Source of the DNA: Dinoroseobacter sp.
Lineage (GTDB): Bacteria; Pseudomonadota; Alphaproteobacteria; Rhodobacterales; Rhodobacteraceae
Length of the DNA stretch: 64,000 bases
NCBI GenBank assembly: GCA_017643385.1
Contig: JAEPNN010000009.1
Location: 1-64,000 of the forward strand
Direction: 5' to 3'
Shown one piece after another: positions 46,804 to 56,650 of the stretch (within the stretch, counting starts at the first letter, position 1; each line of letters opens with the position of its first letter). Made by a program: the position numbers and the translations under genes. The notes under the pieces were generated by a model that was not told where the DNA came from, ran no database searches, and saw nothing but the letters and a program-made list of their open reading frames with translations.

Positions 46804-46917
46804 ATGAATAGAATGGCCGCTGCAATGGGCATTATGTTGGGATTGTTGGCCGGTGTGACCCTGGCCACAGCCGGGACCGAGACACATTTTCCCTTTGCTC
46901 TCTACACCGACTTTTAA
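46804..46917 (+). CDS. 37-residue exported peptide
   Basis: From ATG 46804 (behind GGGAGAGAG) a short frame ends at TAA 46915-46917. It has a signal-like hydrophobic run (MAAAMGIMLGLLAGVTLATAG) and a short tail (TETHFPFALYTDF). A strong terminator follows 36 bases later, so it is a stand-alone transcript. Function unknown; it is too short to exclude chance. Confidence 0.5.
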   Translation: MNRMAAAMGIMLGLLAGVTLATAGTETHFPFALYTDF

Positions 46918-46953
46918 GTCAGAATTTTAAGAACCTCCCAAGACTGAACCCGT

Positions 46954-46983
46954 CCCCGCTTCTTGAAGCGGGGGCGTTTTTTT
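46954..46983. terminator. Intrinsic terminator between the small peptide and the SRAP gene
   Basis: CCCCGCTTC (46954-46962) pairs with GAAGCGGGG (46965-46973), followed by GCG and seven T (46977-46983). The T run touches the stop codon of the convergent gene. Confidence 0.85.
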
Positions 46984-47644
46984 ATTCGTAAGGCTCCATC
47001 AGTTCGGGCCCCTGCGCGCGGTTGGAATTGACCTTAGGGCTGACCCTGTGCCTGGCGATACGATCCTCTGGGGCAGCGGTCATCAAGCGTGCAGCGCCCT
47101 TTCCTTCTTCACCCAGCCACATGGCCCATTGATCGGGCGCCAAGGTTACCGGTTCACGATGATGGATCTCTGACATTGTCTCGCCTGCAGAGGTCGTGAC
47201 GATCGCGCAGGTCGTAAAAGCCTGATCGTCCCGCGCCCAGTCCTGCCAAATACCCGCAAATACCAATGGTGCGCCCGCGACATCGTAAAAGTACCATGGC
47301 AATCGGGCCCCATCAGCATCTTTGGTCCATTCATAAAAGCCAGAAGCTGGGATCAAGCATCGTCGTTCACGACACGCTGCGCGAAAAGCAGGCTTCTCAG
47401 CAACAGTTTCTGCCCTCGCATTGATCAGCAGTGGTCCGTCGGTCGGGTTTTTGTACCAGTGTGGCAAGAACCCCCAACGCATAGGCCGCAGGTGTCGCGT
47501 ACCCTCAAAGCTTGTGACAACCGCGATCTGAGTTGTTGGACAGACATTGTACCGTTCGTCCTCTGGTAGGTTGTTCGCAGGTGTCGCAGCGAACAGCGAT
47601 GCCATCGCGTCCTGCGGTAAAGTTACGGCAAATCGTCCACACAT
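46982..47644 (-). CDS. SRAP/HMCES-type abasic-site protein (YedK-like)
   Basis: A 220-residue protein of the SOS-response-associated peptidase family, which forms a protective crosslink with abasic sites in single-stranded DNA. It starts MCGRF, so Cys2 becomes N-terminal, and keeps INARAETV (Asn), ASGFYEW (Glu) and the His in EIHHREPV, although the usual HDRMP reads HHREP. It follows the quinone oxidoreductase gene by 19 bases on the same strand. Confidence 0.92.
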   Translation of the reverse strand: MCGRFAVTLPQDAMASLFAATPANNLPEDERYNVCPTTQIAVVTSFEGTRHLRPMRWGFLPHWYKNPTDGPLLINARAETVAEKPAFRAACRERRCLIPASGFYEWTKDADGARLPWYFYDVAGAPLVFAGIWQDWARDDQAFTTCAIVTTSAGETMSEIHHREPVTLAPDQWAMWLGEEGKGAARLMTAAPEDRIARHRVSPKVNSNRAQGPELMEPYE

Positions 47645-47663
47645 CCGGTCAGCCTTACGCGGG

Positions 47664-48641
47664 TCAGATCGTCACCACAACTGTACCAAGCTTACCCCCA
47701 GAGGCGACGCGGTCATGCGCTACCGCAGCTTGGTCAAGACCTTTGATGATCACCGGTGCATGGCTCAACGCCCCTGCCTCTAGCCATTTTGTAATCTGCG
47801 CCTCACCCTTGCGGCGGGTTCGAGCGTCAAGCAAGTAGACGATCAACATTCGTAAGGTGATGTTACGGAACATCAGCGGATAGAACTGAAGCGTTGGCGC
47901 CATTTCGCTGGCAGAGGCATAGCTGGCGATGACACCGCCTGGTTTCAATGCACGCAGTGCTGTATCCTGTCCCGCCGCAAAATCAACCTCTACAATACGG
48001 TCAACACCGTCTCCCCCAGTCAAATCCAGTATCGCTTCTGAGACATCCGTATCTCGATAATTAATCCACTCATGGCATGTAGAATGGGCAGCCTTCTCAG
48101 CGCTGGAAACCGTGGTGATGACCCGTGCTCCGCCCAGCGCAGCCATTTGACACGCATACCGGCCCACGGCCCCTGCGCCACCTGTGACAAGGATGGTTTT
48201 GCCTTCAACAGGTCCGTCAGCGAAGACCGAATACCACCCCGTAACAGCTGGAATGCCAAAACAGGCTGCATCTGCGAAAGCAACGCAATCAGGCATCGTC
48301 ACTGCCTGCTCTGAAGGCAAAGCTACATAGTCAGCCGCCGTCCCGAAGGCGCGTTGCCAACCAGCGTTCCAAATCCAGACCCGCGCACCCACACGCGATG
48401 GATCGATCCCTTCACCCACGGCCTCGATTACACCAGCACCGTCAGAATGCGGAATGATGCGAGGAAATGCCATCTCTGCCCCGGGTCTGGCACCCGCGCG
48501 CAATTTCACGTCAGACGGATTAACACCCGTTGCCGCCAAACGCACAAGAACCTCCCCAGACGCTGGGGTTGGAGTGGCCATCTCACCAACAATGAGGACC
48601 TCTTCAGCCTCACCAAATCGTTCATACCAAACAGCTTTCAT
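47664..48641 (-). CDS. Zinc-free quinone oxidoreductase (MDR family)
   Basis: A 325-residue medium-chain dehydrogenase/reductase. ATGVNPSDVKLRAG in the catalytic domain, ILVTGGAGAVGRYACQMAALGGARV as nucleotide-binding site and absence of the zinc-site Cys/His place it with NADPH:quinone reductases. Substrates may be quinones or enones. It is the first gene of a two-gene unit with the SRAP protein. Confidence 0.9.
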   Translation of the reverse strand: MKAVWYERFGEAEEVLIVGEMATPTPASGEVLVRLAATGVNPSDVKLRAGARPGAEMAFPRIIPHSDGAGVIEAVGEGIDPSRVGARVWIWNAGWQRAFGTAADYVALPSEQAVTMPDCVAFADAACFGIPAVTGWYSVFADGPVEGKTILVTGGAGAVGRYACQMAALGGARVITTVSSAEKAAHSTCHEWINYRDTDVSEAILDLTGGDGVDRIVEVDFAAGQDTALRALKPGGVIASYASASEMAPTLQFYPLMFRNITLRMLIVYLLDARTRRKGEAQITKWLEAGALSHAPVIIKGLDQAAVAHDRVASGGKLGTVVVTI

Positions 48642-48664
48642 CTAACGGACCTCGGCAAAAGAAA

Positions 48665-48691
48665 GGGGCGTGCCAATTTCTGGCACGCCCC
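48665..48691 (-). terminator. Intrinsic terminator of the 5'-nucleotidase gene
   Basis: GGGGCGTGCCA (48665-48675) and TGGCACGCCCC (48681-48691) form a perfect eleven-base stem with a five-base loop; on the minus strand TTTCTTTT follows. Confidence 0.85.
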
Positions 48692-48713
48692 AATACTTCA
48701 AGAAAATCGTGGC

Positions 48714-50330
48714 TTATTCAACGCGGGTGATGCGCCCGTCGGTGAACGGCTCGTAGCCACCGGTGGCAGCGATGTAATCTGCCACAACCTGCTCAAGGCC
48801 AGGACCGAAGTCGTAGGCGTTTGCCGCCGAGGTGAACATCCGGTATCCGTCGCCTCCGTTGCGAACATAGTTGTTCGTCACAACGAGATACGTCGCTGCC
48901 GGATCGATTGGCTTAAAGCCCCCCATGCCGTCTGCAACCATGACGTCGGACACCCGCGCGCCGGGCTCGGCATTCACATCGAAGGTGTATTTCATACCCG
49001 CAACTTGTGGGAAACGACCTGCGCCATCCTCAAGACGGCTTACGCCATTTTCCAACGCCTCGATCACCATCTGACCATTGCCTTCAAAGGTCGCCAAAGT
49101 GTTCTGGAACGGCAGCACTGTCAGCACTTCGCCCATGGTTACTTCACCTTCATCGATCGAAGCGCGCAGGCCGCCACCGTTTTGAATCGCGAGTGTGACA
49201 CCTTGGTCGGCCACACGGTCGAGCATGGCATCAGCCACAAGGTTGCCCATCGGACATTCCATTGCGCGGCACACCGAACGGTCCCCTTCAATAAAGCCAG
49301 TGGTTGAGCCGATGACCTCATTCTTCATTTCTTCGATCGGACCGGCAAGTTCAGCGACACGCGCAGCGATCGCGGCATCTGCCTCAACGCTTGCGTCCAG
49401 CACAATGGTATCACCTTCTGCATAGGTGACGTTGCCTTCATCGTCGAAGTTCAGGATCAGGTGGCCGACGTATTTCGAGTAGGCATATGCCTGCACAACA
49501 GGCACCAACGTCCCGTCTTCCTGGCTTGCATAGGTGGGGTAAGCTCCGGCGCGCTTGGGATCAGAAGCGGACAGATACGTATGTGAGTGACCACCAACAA
49601 CAGCGTCTAAGCCAGACACAGCCGAAGCAATCTCGAGATCTTTGGGCAAGCCCACGTGTGTAAGTGCGATAATCTTGCTTACGCCATCATCGGTCAGCGC
49701 GGCAACATCGGCTGCGATCGCATCAACCTCGTCTTGGAAGATAACATTAGGACCCGGTGATGAGGTGTCCACAGTGTCAACTGCAAGCGCCGAAATGATG
49801 CCAATCTTTTCACCGCCAACATCAAGCACGACGTGGTTACCAACTTTGCCTGCAAGCAAATCATCTTGGCTTACGTCCAAGTTACCCGAAATAACCGGAA
49901 AATCGACCGCGTCGATGAACTCGGCCAACTTGCTGGGACCGTCATCAAATTCGTGGTTACCCACTGCCATGACGTCAAAACCGATCGCATTCATGAACTC
50001 AGCTTCAACGGCACCTTTGTAGGTAGTGTACATCAGCGAGCCCTGAAACTGGTCACCCGCATCGACAACGATCACATTCTCGCCCGCAGCGGTCAGGCTA
50101 TCGCGCAGTTCGTTTATCTTGGTCGCAACGCGCGCAACCCCACCGAAGCACTTGCCTTCGGCATCATCTTCAGCGCCGCAAGTAGAGTCGAAACGATTGA
50201 TTGGTTCGATCCGACTGTGCAAGTCATTGATATGAATAACGTGAAGGGTGTAGTCGGCCTGAGCCATGCCCGCGGTAAACCCGGTGGCAACAGCAAGCGC
50301 GGTCGAAGACGCCAGCAAACGTGACAGCAT
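48714..50330 (-). CDS. Periplasmic 5'-nucleotidase/UDP-sugar hydrolase (UshA-like)
   Basis: A 538-residue secreted metallophosphatase with a signal peptide (cleavage near AQAD, residue 25). Metal sites are seen in HINDLHSRI, VDAGDQFQGS, VGNHEFDDG, LTHVGLPKD and GGHSHTYL, and the C-terminal substrate domain has NYVRNGGDGYRMF. It releases phosphate and nucleosides from nucleotides in the periplasm, useful for scavenging. It is a single-gene unit with its own terminator. Confidence 0.93.
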   Translation of the reverse strand: MLSRLLASSTALAVATGFTAGMAQADYTLHVIHINDLHSRIEPINRFDSTCGAEDDAEGKCFGGVARVATKINELRDSLTAAGENVIVVDAGDQFQGSLMYTTYKGAVEAEFMNAIGFDVMAVGNHEFDDGPSKLAEFIDAVDFPVISGNLDVSQDDLLAGKVGNHVVLDVGGEKIGIISALAVDTVDTSSPGPNVIFQDEVDAIAADVAALTDDGVSKIIALTHVGLPKDLEIASAVSGLDAVVGGHSHTYLSASDPKRAGAYPTYASQEDGTLVPVVQAYAYSKYVGHLILNFDDEGNVTYAEGDTIVLDASVEADAAIAARVAELAGPIEEMKNEVIGSTTGFIEGDRSVCRAMECPMGNLVADAMLDRVADQGVTLAIQNGGGLRASIDEGEVTMGEVLTVLPFQNTLATFEGNGQMVIEALENGVSRLEDGAGRFPQVAGMKYTFDVNAEPGARVSDVMVADGMGGFKPIDPAATYLVVTNNYVRNGGDGYRMFTSAANAYDFGPGLEQVVADYIAATGGYEPFTDGRITRVE

Positions 50331-50493
50331 TTTTATTATCTCCCAGATGTTGGATAGACACAGCTTAATGATGCGCCCGCCCGTGTCAAAGTGGATTCCT
50401 GTTCAGATAACCTGACGTCCATGACAGGCGCATGAAATCCTTACGCCACAGCACCCACTTGACCTTCACGACTTGTGAAGCCATCCCTGCCAT

Positions 50494-50832
50494 ATGCTTA
50501 TCTACAAGATTTTTCGTACCTCCGAATGGGAGGAATTGCAGGCCAAGGGTGAGACCCTGGGTGCACCTATAGATCTTGCGGACGGCTACATCCATTTCTC
50601 CACAGCGGCCCAAGCCGCTGAAACAGCTGCAAAGCACTTTGCTGGCATCGACGGACTTTGGTTGGCAGCTGTAGATTCGGCAGACTTGGGTGCCGCATTA
50701 AAGTGGGAAATCTCCCGCGGTGGTGCGGAATTTCCGCATCTCTACGCCCCCCTCAAGCTTACTGACGTGCTTTCGTGCGTCCCGCTCCCCTTTTCAGAAG
50801 GCGTACATCAATTTCCAGCTGAGATGCCCTGA
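50494..50832 (+). CDS. DUF952-family protein
   Basis: A 112-residue protein with the DUF952 text [17 protein letters not shown] (residues 30-46). The family is small and soluble; its role is unknown, although the fold suggests a nucleotide or ADP-ribose ligand. It overlaps pyrD by one base, so it is read with the pyrimidine gene. Confidence 0.88.
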   Translation: MLIYKIFRTSEWEELQAKGETLGAPIDLADGYIHFSTAAQAAETAAKHFAGIDGLWLAAVDSADLGAALKWEISRGGAEFPHLYAPLKLTDVLSCVPLPFSEGVHQFPAEMP

Positions 50833-51887
50833 TGATGATTGAAGAGATCGGCCTGCGGGCGCTTCGGCAGCTTGATCCCGAACGCGCACATGGCTTGGCA
50901 CTGCGAGTTTTACGATTGGGCATCACTCCGGCGCCCGGCGCGATTACAAGCGATCGGCTCAGGACCACCATTGCGGGGCTGGAGCTCCCAAACCCAATCG
51001 GACTAGCTGCAGGGTTCGACAAAAATGCCGAGGTTATCCCACCCTTGATGAAAGCCGGCTTTGGCTTTCTGGAGGTTGGCGCTGCCACCCCTCGCCCGCA
51101 GCCCGGCAACCCAAAGCCGCGCCTGTTCCGCCTCAGTGAGGACCAAGCTGCGATCAATCGCTTTGGCTTCAACAATGACGGCGCTTCGCGCATCGCTGAA
51201 CGCCTGAGGGACCGACCCAAATCCATACCTTTGGGCTTGAACCTTGGCGCCAACAAAGACAGCCAGGACAAGTCCCGCGACTTTGCGTCGGTCCTAAGCA
51301 CCTGCGGTGCATTTGTCGACTTCGCAACTGTGAACGTGTCTTCGCCAAACACCGAAAAACTGCGCGATCTGCAAGGCTCGGATGCACTGGCAGCACTTTT
51401 GGAAAATGTTGCGCAAGCAAACGCGAAACTGGAAAACCCCATTCCAATTTTTCTGAAAATCGCCCCAGATCTGACGGATGCGGAAATAGCGGACGTCGCA
51501 AGGGTGGCTGTCGCAAGCGAAATTGATGCAATCATTGCAACCAATACGACGCTGTCGCGCGCGGGGCTTCGAAGTAAACACAGTCAGGAGGTAGGGGGGC
51601 TATCCGGCCAACCGCTATTTGAGCACTCTACCAGAGTGCTTGCGAAGCTGTCTCATCACCTCGATGGTGCCATCCCACTGATTGGCGTAGGCGGGATAGG
51701 TTCTGCCGCAGATGCGTACGCCAAGATCAAAGCTGGCGCCTCCGCCGTGCAGCTCTACACCGCTATGGTCTACAAAGGTCTTTCGCTAAGTGCCAAAATT
51801 GCGGACGGTCTTGATGAAATGTTGAAGGCAGATGGGATAAGGACTGTAGCAAACGCAGTCGGCATCGAACGCGAGCGTTGGCTATGA
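50832..51887 (+). CDS. pyrD: Dihydroorotate dehydrogenase (quinone), class 2
   Basis: A 351-residue membrane-associated enzyme of pyrimidine synthesis that oxidises dihydroorotate with quinone. Motifs: [53 protein letters not shown] with the catalytic Ser, and [27 protein letters not shown]. The N-terminal helix that docks on the membrane is present. The start shares a base with the DUF952 stop, and the end overlaps the ArsC-like gene as ATGA. Confidence 0.96.
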   Translation: MMIEEIGLRALRQLDPERAHGLALRVLRLGITPAPGAITSDRLRTTIAGLELPNPIGLAAGFDKNAEVIPPLMKAGFGFLEVGAATPRPQPGNPKPRLFRLSEDQAAINRFGFNNDGASRIAERLRDRPKSIPLGLNLGANKDSQDKSRDFASVLSTCGAFVDFATVNVSSPNTEKLRDLQGSDALAALLENVAQANAKLENPIPIFLKIAPDLTDAEIADVARVAVASEIDAIIATNTTLSRAGLRSKHSQEVGGLSGQPLFEHSTRVLAKLSHHLDGAIPLIGVGGIGSAADAYAKIKAGASAVQLYTAMVYKGLSLSAKIADGLDEMLKADGIRTVANAVGIERERWL

Positions 51888-52231
51888 GTAAATACACGAT
51901 CTGGCATAATCCAAGGTGTTCTAAATCCAGACAGACGCTCGCACTGCTTCAGGACGCCGGTGTAGACGTGGAGGTCCGCCTATACCTTCAAAGCCCGCCC
52001 TCATCAGACGAAGTGAAAGACATTACCAAAGCGCTCGGTGTTTCACTGATCGACACGCTACGCACTGGGGAAAAGGCGTTCAAAGACGCGGGGCTTTCTA
52101 AATCATCAACAGAAGTCCAGTTGCTGGAGGCCGTTTACAAGCACCCTATCCTCATCGAACGCCCTATCGTAATCCATGAAGACCGTGCCATAATCGGGCG
52201 CCCACCGGAAGCGGTCAAAGCGCTCTTGTAG
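51884..52231 (+). CDS. ArsC-family reductase (arsenate reductase-like)
   Basis: A 115-residue thioredoxin-fold protein. [17 protein letters not shown] supplies the active-site Cys (Cys11), and LIERPIV near residue 90 holds an Arg used by arsenate reductases. Family members include glutathione/glutaredoxin-linked arsenate reductase and Spx/YffB-like proteins, so arsenate is possible but not certain. It is coupled to pyrD by ATGA. Confidence 0.88.
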   Translation: MSKYTIWHNPRCSKSRQTLALLQDAGVDVEVRLYLQSPPSSDEVKDITKALGVSLIDTLRTGEKAFKDAGLSKSSTEVQLLEAVYKHPILIERPIVIHEDRAIIGRPPEAVKALL

Positions 52232-52363
52232 CGTGCCATCATGACCACAACAGACGGACAAACGCTCAAAGTGGGGGCTTTCGTTCCGATCCTACGCTTA
52301 GCGGCAACATACTAAAATATATGGATACAGTTTGCCAAAAAGCCTGAATGAACGCACAGTTAT

Positions 52364-55189
52364 TTAAGCAAGCTTTTCCAAAGCAATTTGCGCGCCAATA
52401 ACGGAATGGATGCGAATGCTCTTTTCATGCTGCCCGATGAATTTATGCACAGCAAGGAGAACGTCATCCCCCCACCAACCGCGTCGGTGATAGTCGTCCA
52501 GCATGATAAAGCCACCCGCGCGTACTTTCTGGTACGAAAGGGCCAAATCGATCATCACGCCATCATAGGAATGATCGCCGTCGATATACACCATATCGAT
52601 GCTGCCATTCTCGAACCTACCGAGCCCATTTTCCGAGATATCACGAATGATTTCGACCTGCCCAAGGTCGATCTGCTTGGAAAACCTGCTCTGCACGGCA
52701 TTGAAAATCTCTTCCATCTCCGCAGCATTCTTTTGATCGGTCAATGCATCATCGCCGTCATTTTCATGGGTGGAGACCCATGGATCCACCAGATACAGCT
52801 TTTCCGGTTTTATCTCCTGAAGCAGCACTTCAGAAAATCTGCCGCGCCAGACCCCAATTTCAATGATGGTTTTTACGTCCCCGAGTTCCTTGAGCACCTG
52901 GCGTCGAATGACATCTTTGTGGTCCATTTTGTGAGCACGGGAACCCGCAATATTTGAGGATTTGGGCTTTACGGGCGTTTGCGCTTCATGCGCCCGCGAC
53001 TTCACCGTCTCAAAATCAAACTCGCTCTTCTGCGTTAGGTCGCGGGCCATGTCTTCACGCCCCGCATCTTCAAAGAGACGGTAAATCTGAACATGCGTGA
53101 TCTCGGTGCTCAAACGCCAATCGACCATCTTTGCGTAGACCGCATATGCCTCATCAATGCGTCCCAGTTGCATCAACAGACGCCCCTGCGCCTGCATCAG
53201 CCGGGGTGATCCATGAGTGGGCGATAAACCACGTTCAAGCGAAGCCAAGGCCTTCTCGCGTGTTGAAGGCACGCGGCGGAGAATCTCGCTAAGGAAGAAA
53301 TGGATTTCGACATAGTCGTGCTTTTCATTGAACAACTGATCGATGATCTGCGAGGCCTCATCCCGCAAACCCGCTTGCGTCAGCCGGTAGACCAATTCCG
53401 CTTGATAGCAGGGATGTTCAGGCGAAAGCTCCGCGGCTGCTCGCAACTGACGTAAGCCCATTTCCGGGTTTTGCCGGGCATAAAGCGTATCGGACAGCCG
53501 CTTCCTGAAAAGTGCGTTCTCGGGTTCAGCCCAGCGGGCAGAGCGCTGCAACTCCACGGCGCTCTCGGTATCCCCTAAAGCCCTAAGGAAAACCCCCAGC
53601 GTACTTTCGAACACCGGTGTATCTTTCAGAGAGTGATAGTCCTTCTCGAAAGTCCGTCTGGCCTTACGGATCTTGGAATTGTTAGAAAATGCACGGTTCA
53701 AGCGCTTGCCAGACAAAAATTGCCAATCTCGGGTGACGATCTCCCAAGGGTAACCCATCCACTCGGCATCTGGTCCCAAATACTGACCCGCAACAATATT
53801 CAGATCGTTCAACCTGCTTTTTCGACGAGGAAAAAACGTCGATAATCGCCGCTTCAGGCGCGGGTCAAACGGGTAGAAGTTATCAGGCCCCAATACGCCG
53901 CCCGAGAGTGCAATATTCTGCACACCCATCGAAAGCGGTTCAATTGGGGCAACCCAATTGGCCGTCAAAATGCGCTTCATTGCCTGATTTTTGCGATCTT
54001 CAACAAGGTGGCCAAGCCCCGAATAGGTGTTCACCAAGTGAACCGCCTCTTGGACGTAGGCCGGTTTTGCGTAGGCAAGTTTACGTGCCCGTTGCAGGCC
54101 ACTCAAATCACCGGACAAAACCGTTAGCTCGTTCAGCAACTGGTAAACGTAGGCCTTGTCCAAACCGTCTGAAATGTAAGCCTCAATGATACGCTTTGCC
54201 CGGTCAATTTGCCCAGTGCCGCGCAGATGGGAGACCATGAAATGCAGGCTTTGTCCAACATCACCAAAGTTCAGGAACAGATCCGATTTTGCTTCCAACC
54301 GGTCTGTCATGATCTCCATGGCGCGGATACAATCTTCTGGCGCTAAAGCTTCGTCGACAGCTTCAACGCTTCCGCCACCAATCAAGGCAGCCGTTTGCGA
54401 AAACGCACTTGAAGGAGGACCATAGATACGCTTGCAGCGGGACATCGCATAAAGTTCAAGAAAATCGCGTCCGCTTACGGTCAACTCAGCTTGGCCGACC
54501 AGATCGTCAAAGGATTGAACACGCGCGTCCACTTTCTTCAGGCGCGCCACCTCTTCCGGAGTATCTGAAAAAACAAGAATGCGCGCGGCCGGGATCTCCA
54601 GCAAACGCTCAAGATGAACCTCGTAATACTCACGCGGCGCATATTTGCTGGGCCACAGTTTGTTGGACGCGACAGGATGATGGATAATGTCGCCACGGCG
54701 AATGTGAAACGCCGACAGCGCTGCACCTTCAAAAGCAGCATCAATGCGGGTCATCATTGCCTGCACGTCGCTGGAAAACTCAAAGCTGTTCAGACAATCT
54801 GGCAATGCCAGACGCATTTCTTCTTCGTCCTCCCATGGAAGCGTCACAACGCCCATCGGCAACGCAGATAGAAACGTAGCGCCCTGCCGGGCCAAATTCA
54901 GAAACCCATCGCGCGTAAGGTCGCTCGCGAGCGTGGTCAGATCCGTGGCGCGTTCTTGAACCTCAGACATCAGATCATGATCTGACAGACACTGTTCTAC
55001 GAAAGGTTCAGAGAAAAGATCACTCGGGTTTTGCAGCTCCGGACGCGTCATTCCGTGAGTTGTCCAGCAAATGTGCCAGGGTAAGTCATAGGTCTTTGCA
55101 ATACGAATCGCGTTGAGCGCCGCAATCAAGCGTGCGCCCATTCCGTCATTGCGATGCGAGACGATTGTGCCGTCTGCCAGATGTACCAC
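52364..55189 (-). CDS. Three-part protein: fucosyltransferase-like, TPR and SAM-methyltransferase domains
   Basis: About 941 residues from GTG 55189, chosen for AGAGGTAGG just upstream; TTG 55252 would add 21 residues. Residues about 15-290 resemble alpha-1,2/1,6-fucosyltransferases: NDGMGARLIAALNAIR, AFHIRRGDI (the HxRRxD donor-site motif, about 161-169) and ELYAMSRCKRIYGPPSSAFS. The middle (about 290-730) is helical with TPR-like repeats. The C-terminal part (about 755-941) is a class I methyltransferase (IEIGVWRGRFSEVLL, YIDGDHSYDGVMIDLALSY, FIMLDDYHRRGW). A role in modifying a surface glycan or protein is inferred. Confidence 0.8.
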   Translation of the reverse strand: MVHLADGTIVSHRNDGMGARLIAALNAIRIAKTYDLPWHICWTTHGMTRPELQNPSDLFSEPFVEQCLSDHDLMSEVQERATDLTTLASDLTRDGFLNLARQGATFLSALPMGVVTLPWEDEEEMRLALPDCLNSFEFSSDVQAMMTRIDAAFEGAALSAFHIRRGDIIHHPVASNKLWPSKYAPREYYEVHLERLLEIPAARILVFSDTPEEVARLKKVDARVQSFDDLVGQAELTVSGRDFLELYAMSRCKRIYGPPSSAFSQTAALIGGGSVEAVDEALAPEDCIRAMEIMTDRLEAKSDLFLNFGDVGQSLHFMVSHLRGTGQIDRAKRIIEAYISDGLDKAYVYQLLNELTVLSGDLSGLQRARKLAYAKPAYVQEAVHLVNTYSGLGHLVEDRKNQAMKRILTANWVAPIEPLSMGVQNIALSGGVLGPDNFYPFDPRLKRRLSTFFPRRKSRLNDLNIVAGQYLGPDAEWMGYPWEIVTRDWQFLSGKRLNRAFSNNSKIRKARRTFEKDYHSLKDTPVFESTLGVFLRALGDTESAVELQRSARWAEPENALFRKRLSDTLYARQNPEMGLRQLRAAAELSPEHPCYQAELVYRLTQAGLRDEASQIIDQLFNEKHDYVEIHFFLSEILRRVPSTREKALASLERGLSPTHGSPRLMQAQGRLLMQLGRIDEAYAVYAKMVDWRLSTEITHVQIYRLFEDAGREDMARDLTQKSEFDFETVKSRAHEAQTPVKPKSSNIAGSRAHKMDHKDVIRRQVLKELGDVKTIIEIGVWRGRFSEVLLQEIKPEKLYLVDPWVSTHENDGDDALTDQKNAAEMEEIFNAVQSRFSKQIDLGQVEIIRDISENGLGRFENGSIDMVYIDGDHSYDGVMIDLALSYQKVRAGGFIMLDDYHRRGWWGDDVLLAVHKFIGQHEKSIRIHSVIGAQIALEKLA

Positions 55190-55315
55190 GCGCCTACCTC
55201 TTGCCCCGCGATCAAGGGATGTTGAAGCAAGATAGCATCGGGATTGTGTCAAGAAACTGTAAAATCCGCGCCATTACTGGGAAATGTCGCCCCTGCAGCA
55301 TCAATTTTTATTTGG

Positions 55316-56650
55316 TTAGGCCACAGCGCGCTCCAGTGCGGGATATCTCAGTCCCAAGGTGACCCCGCGTGCCACGAAGAATAAAATCAAGCTTGCCCAC
55401 AACCCATGGTTTCCAAAGGCTGGGAGCAAAATCGTGAGGCAGGCAAGGTACACGACAAAAGAAACCGCCATCATGTTTCTCATATCGGCACTTCGCGTGG
55501 CCCCAATAAAAATACCATCCAACATCCAAGCCGCCGCTCCCAACACTGGAGCAGCAATCATCCAAGGCACATATTTACTTGCTTCCTCGCGCACGTCCTC
55601 AGACGTTGCCATGAGGTCCACAAGTGCCTGCCCACCCAACCAGAAGAAGGCTGCAAGGCACATCACGATTATTCCGCCCCAGAGACTGGTAAGATATGCT
55701 GATCGACGCACGCGTGCCCGGTTCTTGGCCCCCATCGCCTGTCCCACCAAAGTCTCTGCTGCAAATGCGAACCCATCCAACGCGTAGGAGGTGATGTATA
55801 TGAATTGCAGCAGGATTTGATTGGCAGCCAGCGGAACATCTCCCAGATCGCCCCCGAGAAAAAGAAACGACACGAAAGCTGCTTGCAGCAAGACTGATCG
55901 AACAAGGATATCGCTGTTGACCAGCGCCATGCGTACCAAGCGCGTCTTTTCAAATACCCGTCCCCAGACTTTCCACGCGCCAGATCGAAATCCATCACGA
56001 CACAACCAGACCGCCAAGGCAAACCCGGTCCACTCAGCGATCAGGCTTGCACTCGCAACACCCTGAATGCCCCATCCAAATTCCAGCACGAACAGGAAAT
56101 TCAGGCCAATGTTCAACCCGTTCATCCATAGCTGGATAACCAGAACGCCCCGTGTACGTTCTTGCGCAATAAGCCAACCGGTTAGTCCATAGAGAGAGAT
56201 CATGGCAGGGGCAGAGAATACGCGAATGACCATGTAGTCCCGCGCCAGACTTTCGACTTCGTTGCTTGCAGGCGATACCATGAACGCAAGGGCAAATATC
56301 GGGATTTGAAGCAGTATCAGCATAAAACCTGAAGCCAGCCCAATCATCAGCACACGACTTAGAAGCGCATCCATTTCGTCTCGATCGTTCTGGCCCAGCG
56401 CCTGGCTTACCAAACCCACCGTACCCATCCGCAAGAACCCGAAAATCCAGTAAATCGAGGTCAGGATAATCGCGCCTATCCCGACAGCACCAATTGGAGC
56501 CGCTTCACCCATCTGACCGATCACACCCGTATCGACAGCACCGAGTATCGGGACTGTGGCGTTTGAAACCACAATAGGCAGCGCAATCGCCAGGACGCGT
56601 TTATGCCCAAGATTTTCGGTATCTTTTGGGGCGCTAGTTTGCACCATCAA
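55316..56650 (-). CDS. MATE-family efflux transporter
   Basis: A 444-residue protein with about twelve membrane helices in two MatE repeats, close to the DinF branch (ALPIVVSNATVPILGAVDTGVIG at the start; LVGQAMGAKNRARVRRSAY in the second repeat). It exports cationic compounds by sodium or proton exchange. It overlaps the end of a thioesterase gene by 17 bases, so it is the third gene of a minus-strand operon. Confidence 0.93.
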   Translation of the reverse strand: MMVQTSAPKDTENLGHKRVLAIALPIVVSNATVPILGAVDTGVIGQMGEAAPIGAVGIGAIILTSIYWIFGFLRMGTVGLVSQALGQNDRDEMDALLSRVLMIGLASGFMLILLQIPIFALAFMVSPASNEVESLARDYMVIRVFSAPAMISLYGLTGWLIAQERTRGVLVIQLWMNGLNIGLNFLFVLEFGWGIQGVASASLIAEWTGFALAVWLCRDGFRSGAWKVWGRVFEKTRLVRMALVNSDILVRSVLLQAAFVSFLFLGGDLGDVPLAANQILLQFIYITSYALDGFAFAAETLVGQAMGAKNRARVRRSAYLTSLWGGIIVMCLAAFFWLGGQALVDLMATSEDVREEASKYVPWMIAAPVLGAAAWMLDGIFIGATRSADMRNMMAVSFVVYLACLTILLPAFGNHGLWASLILFFVARGVTLGLRYPALERAVA

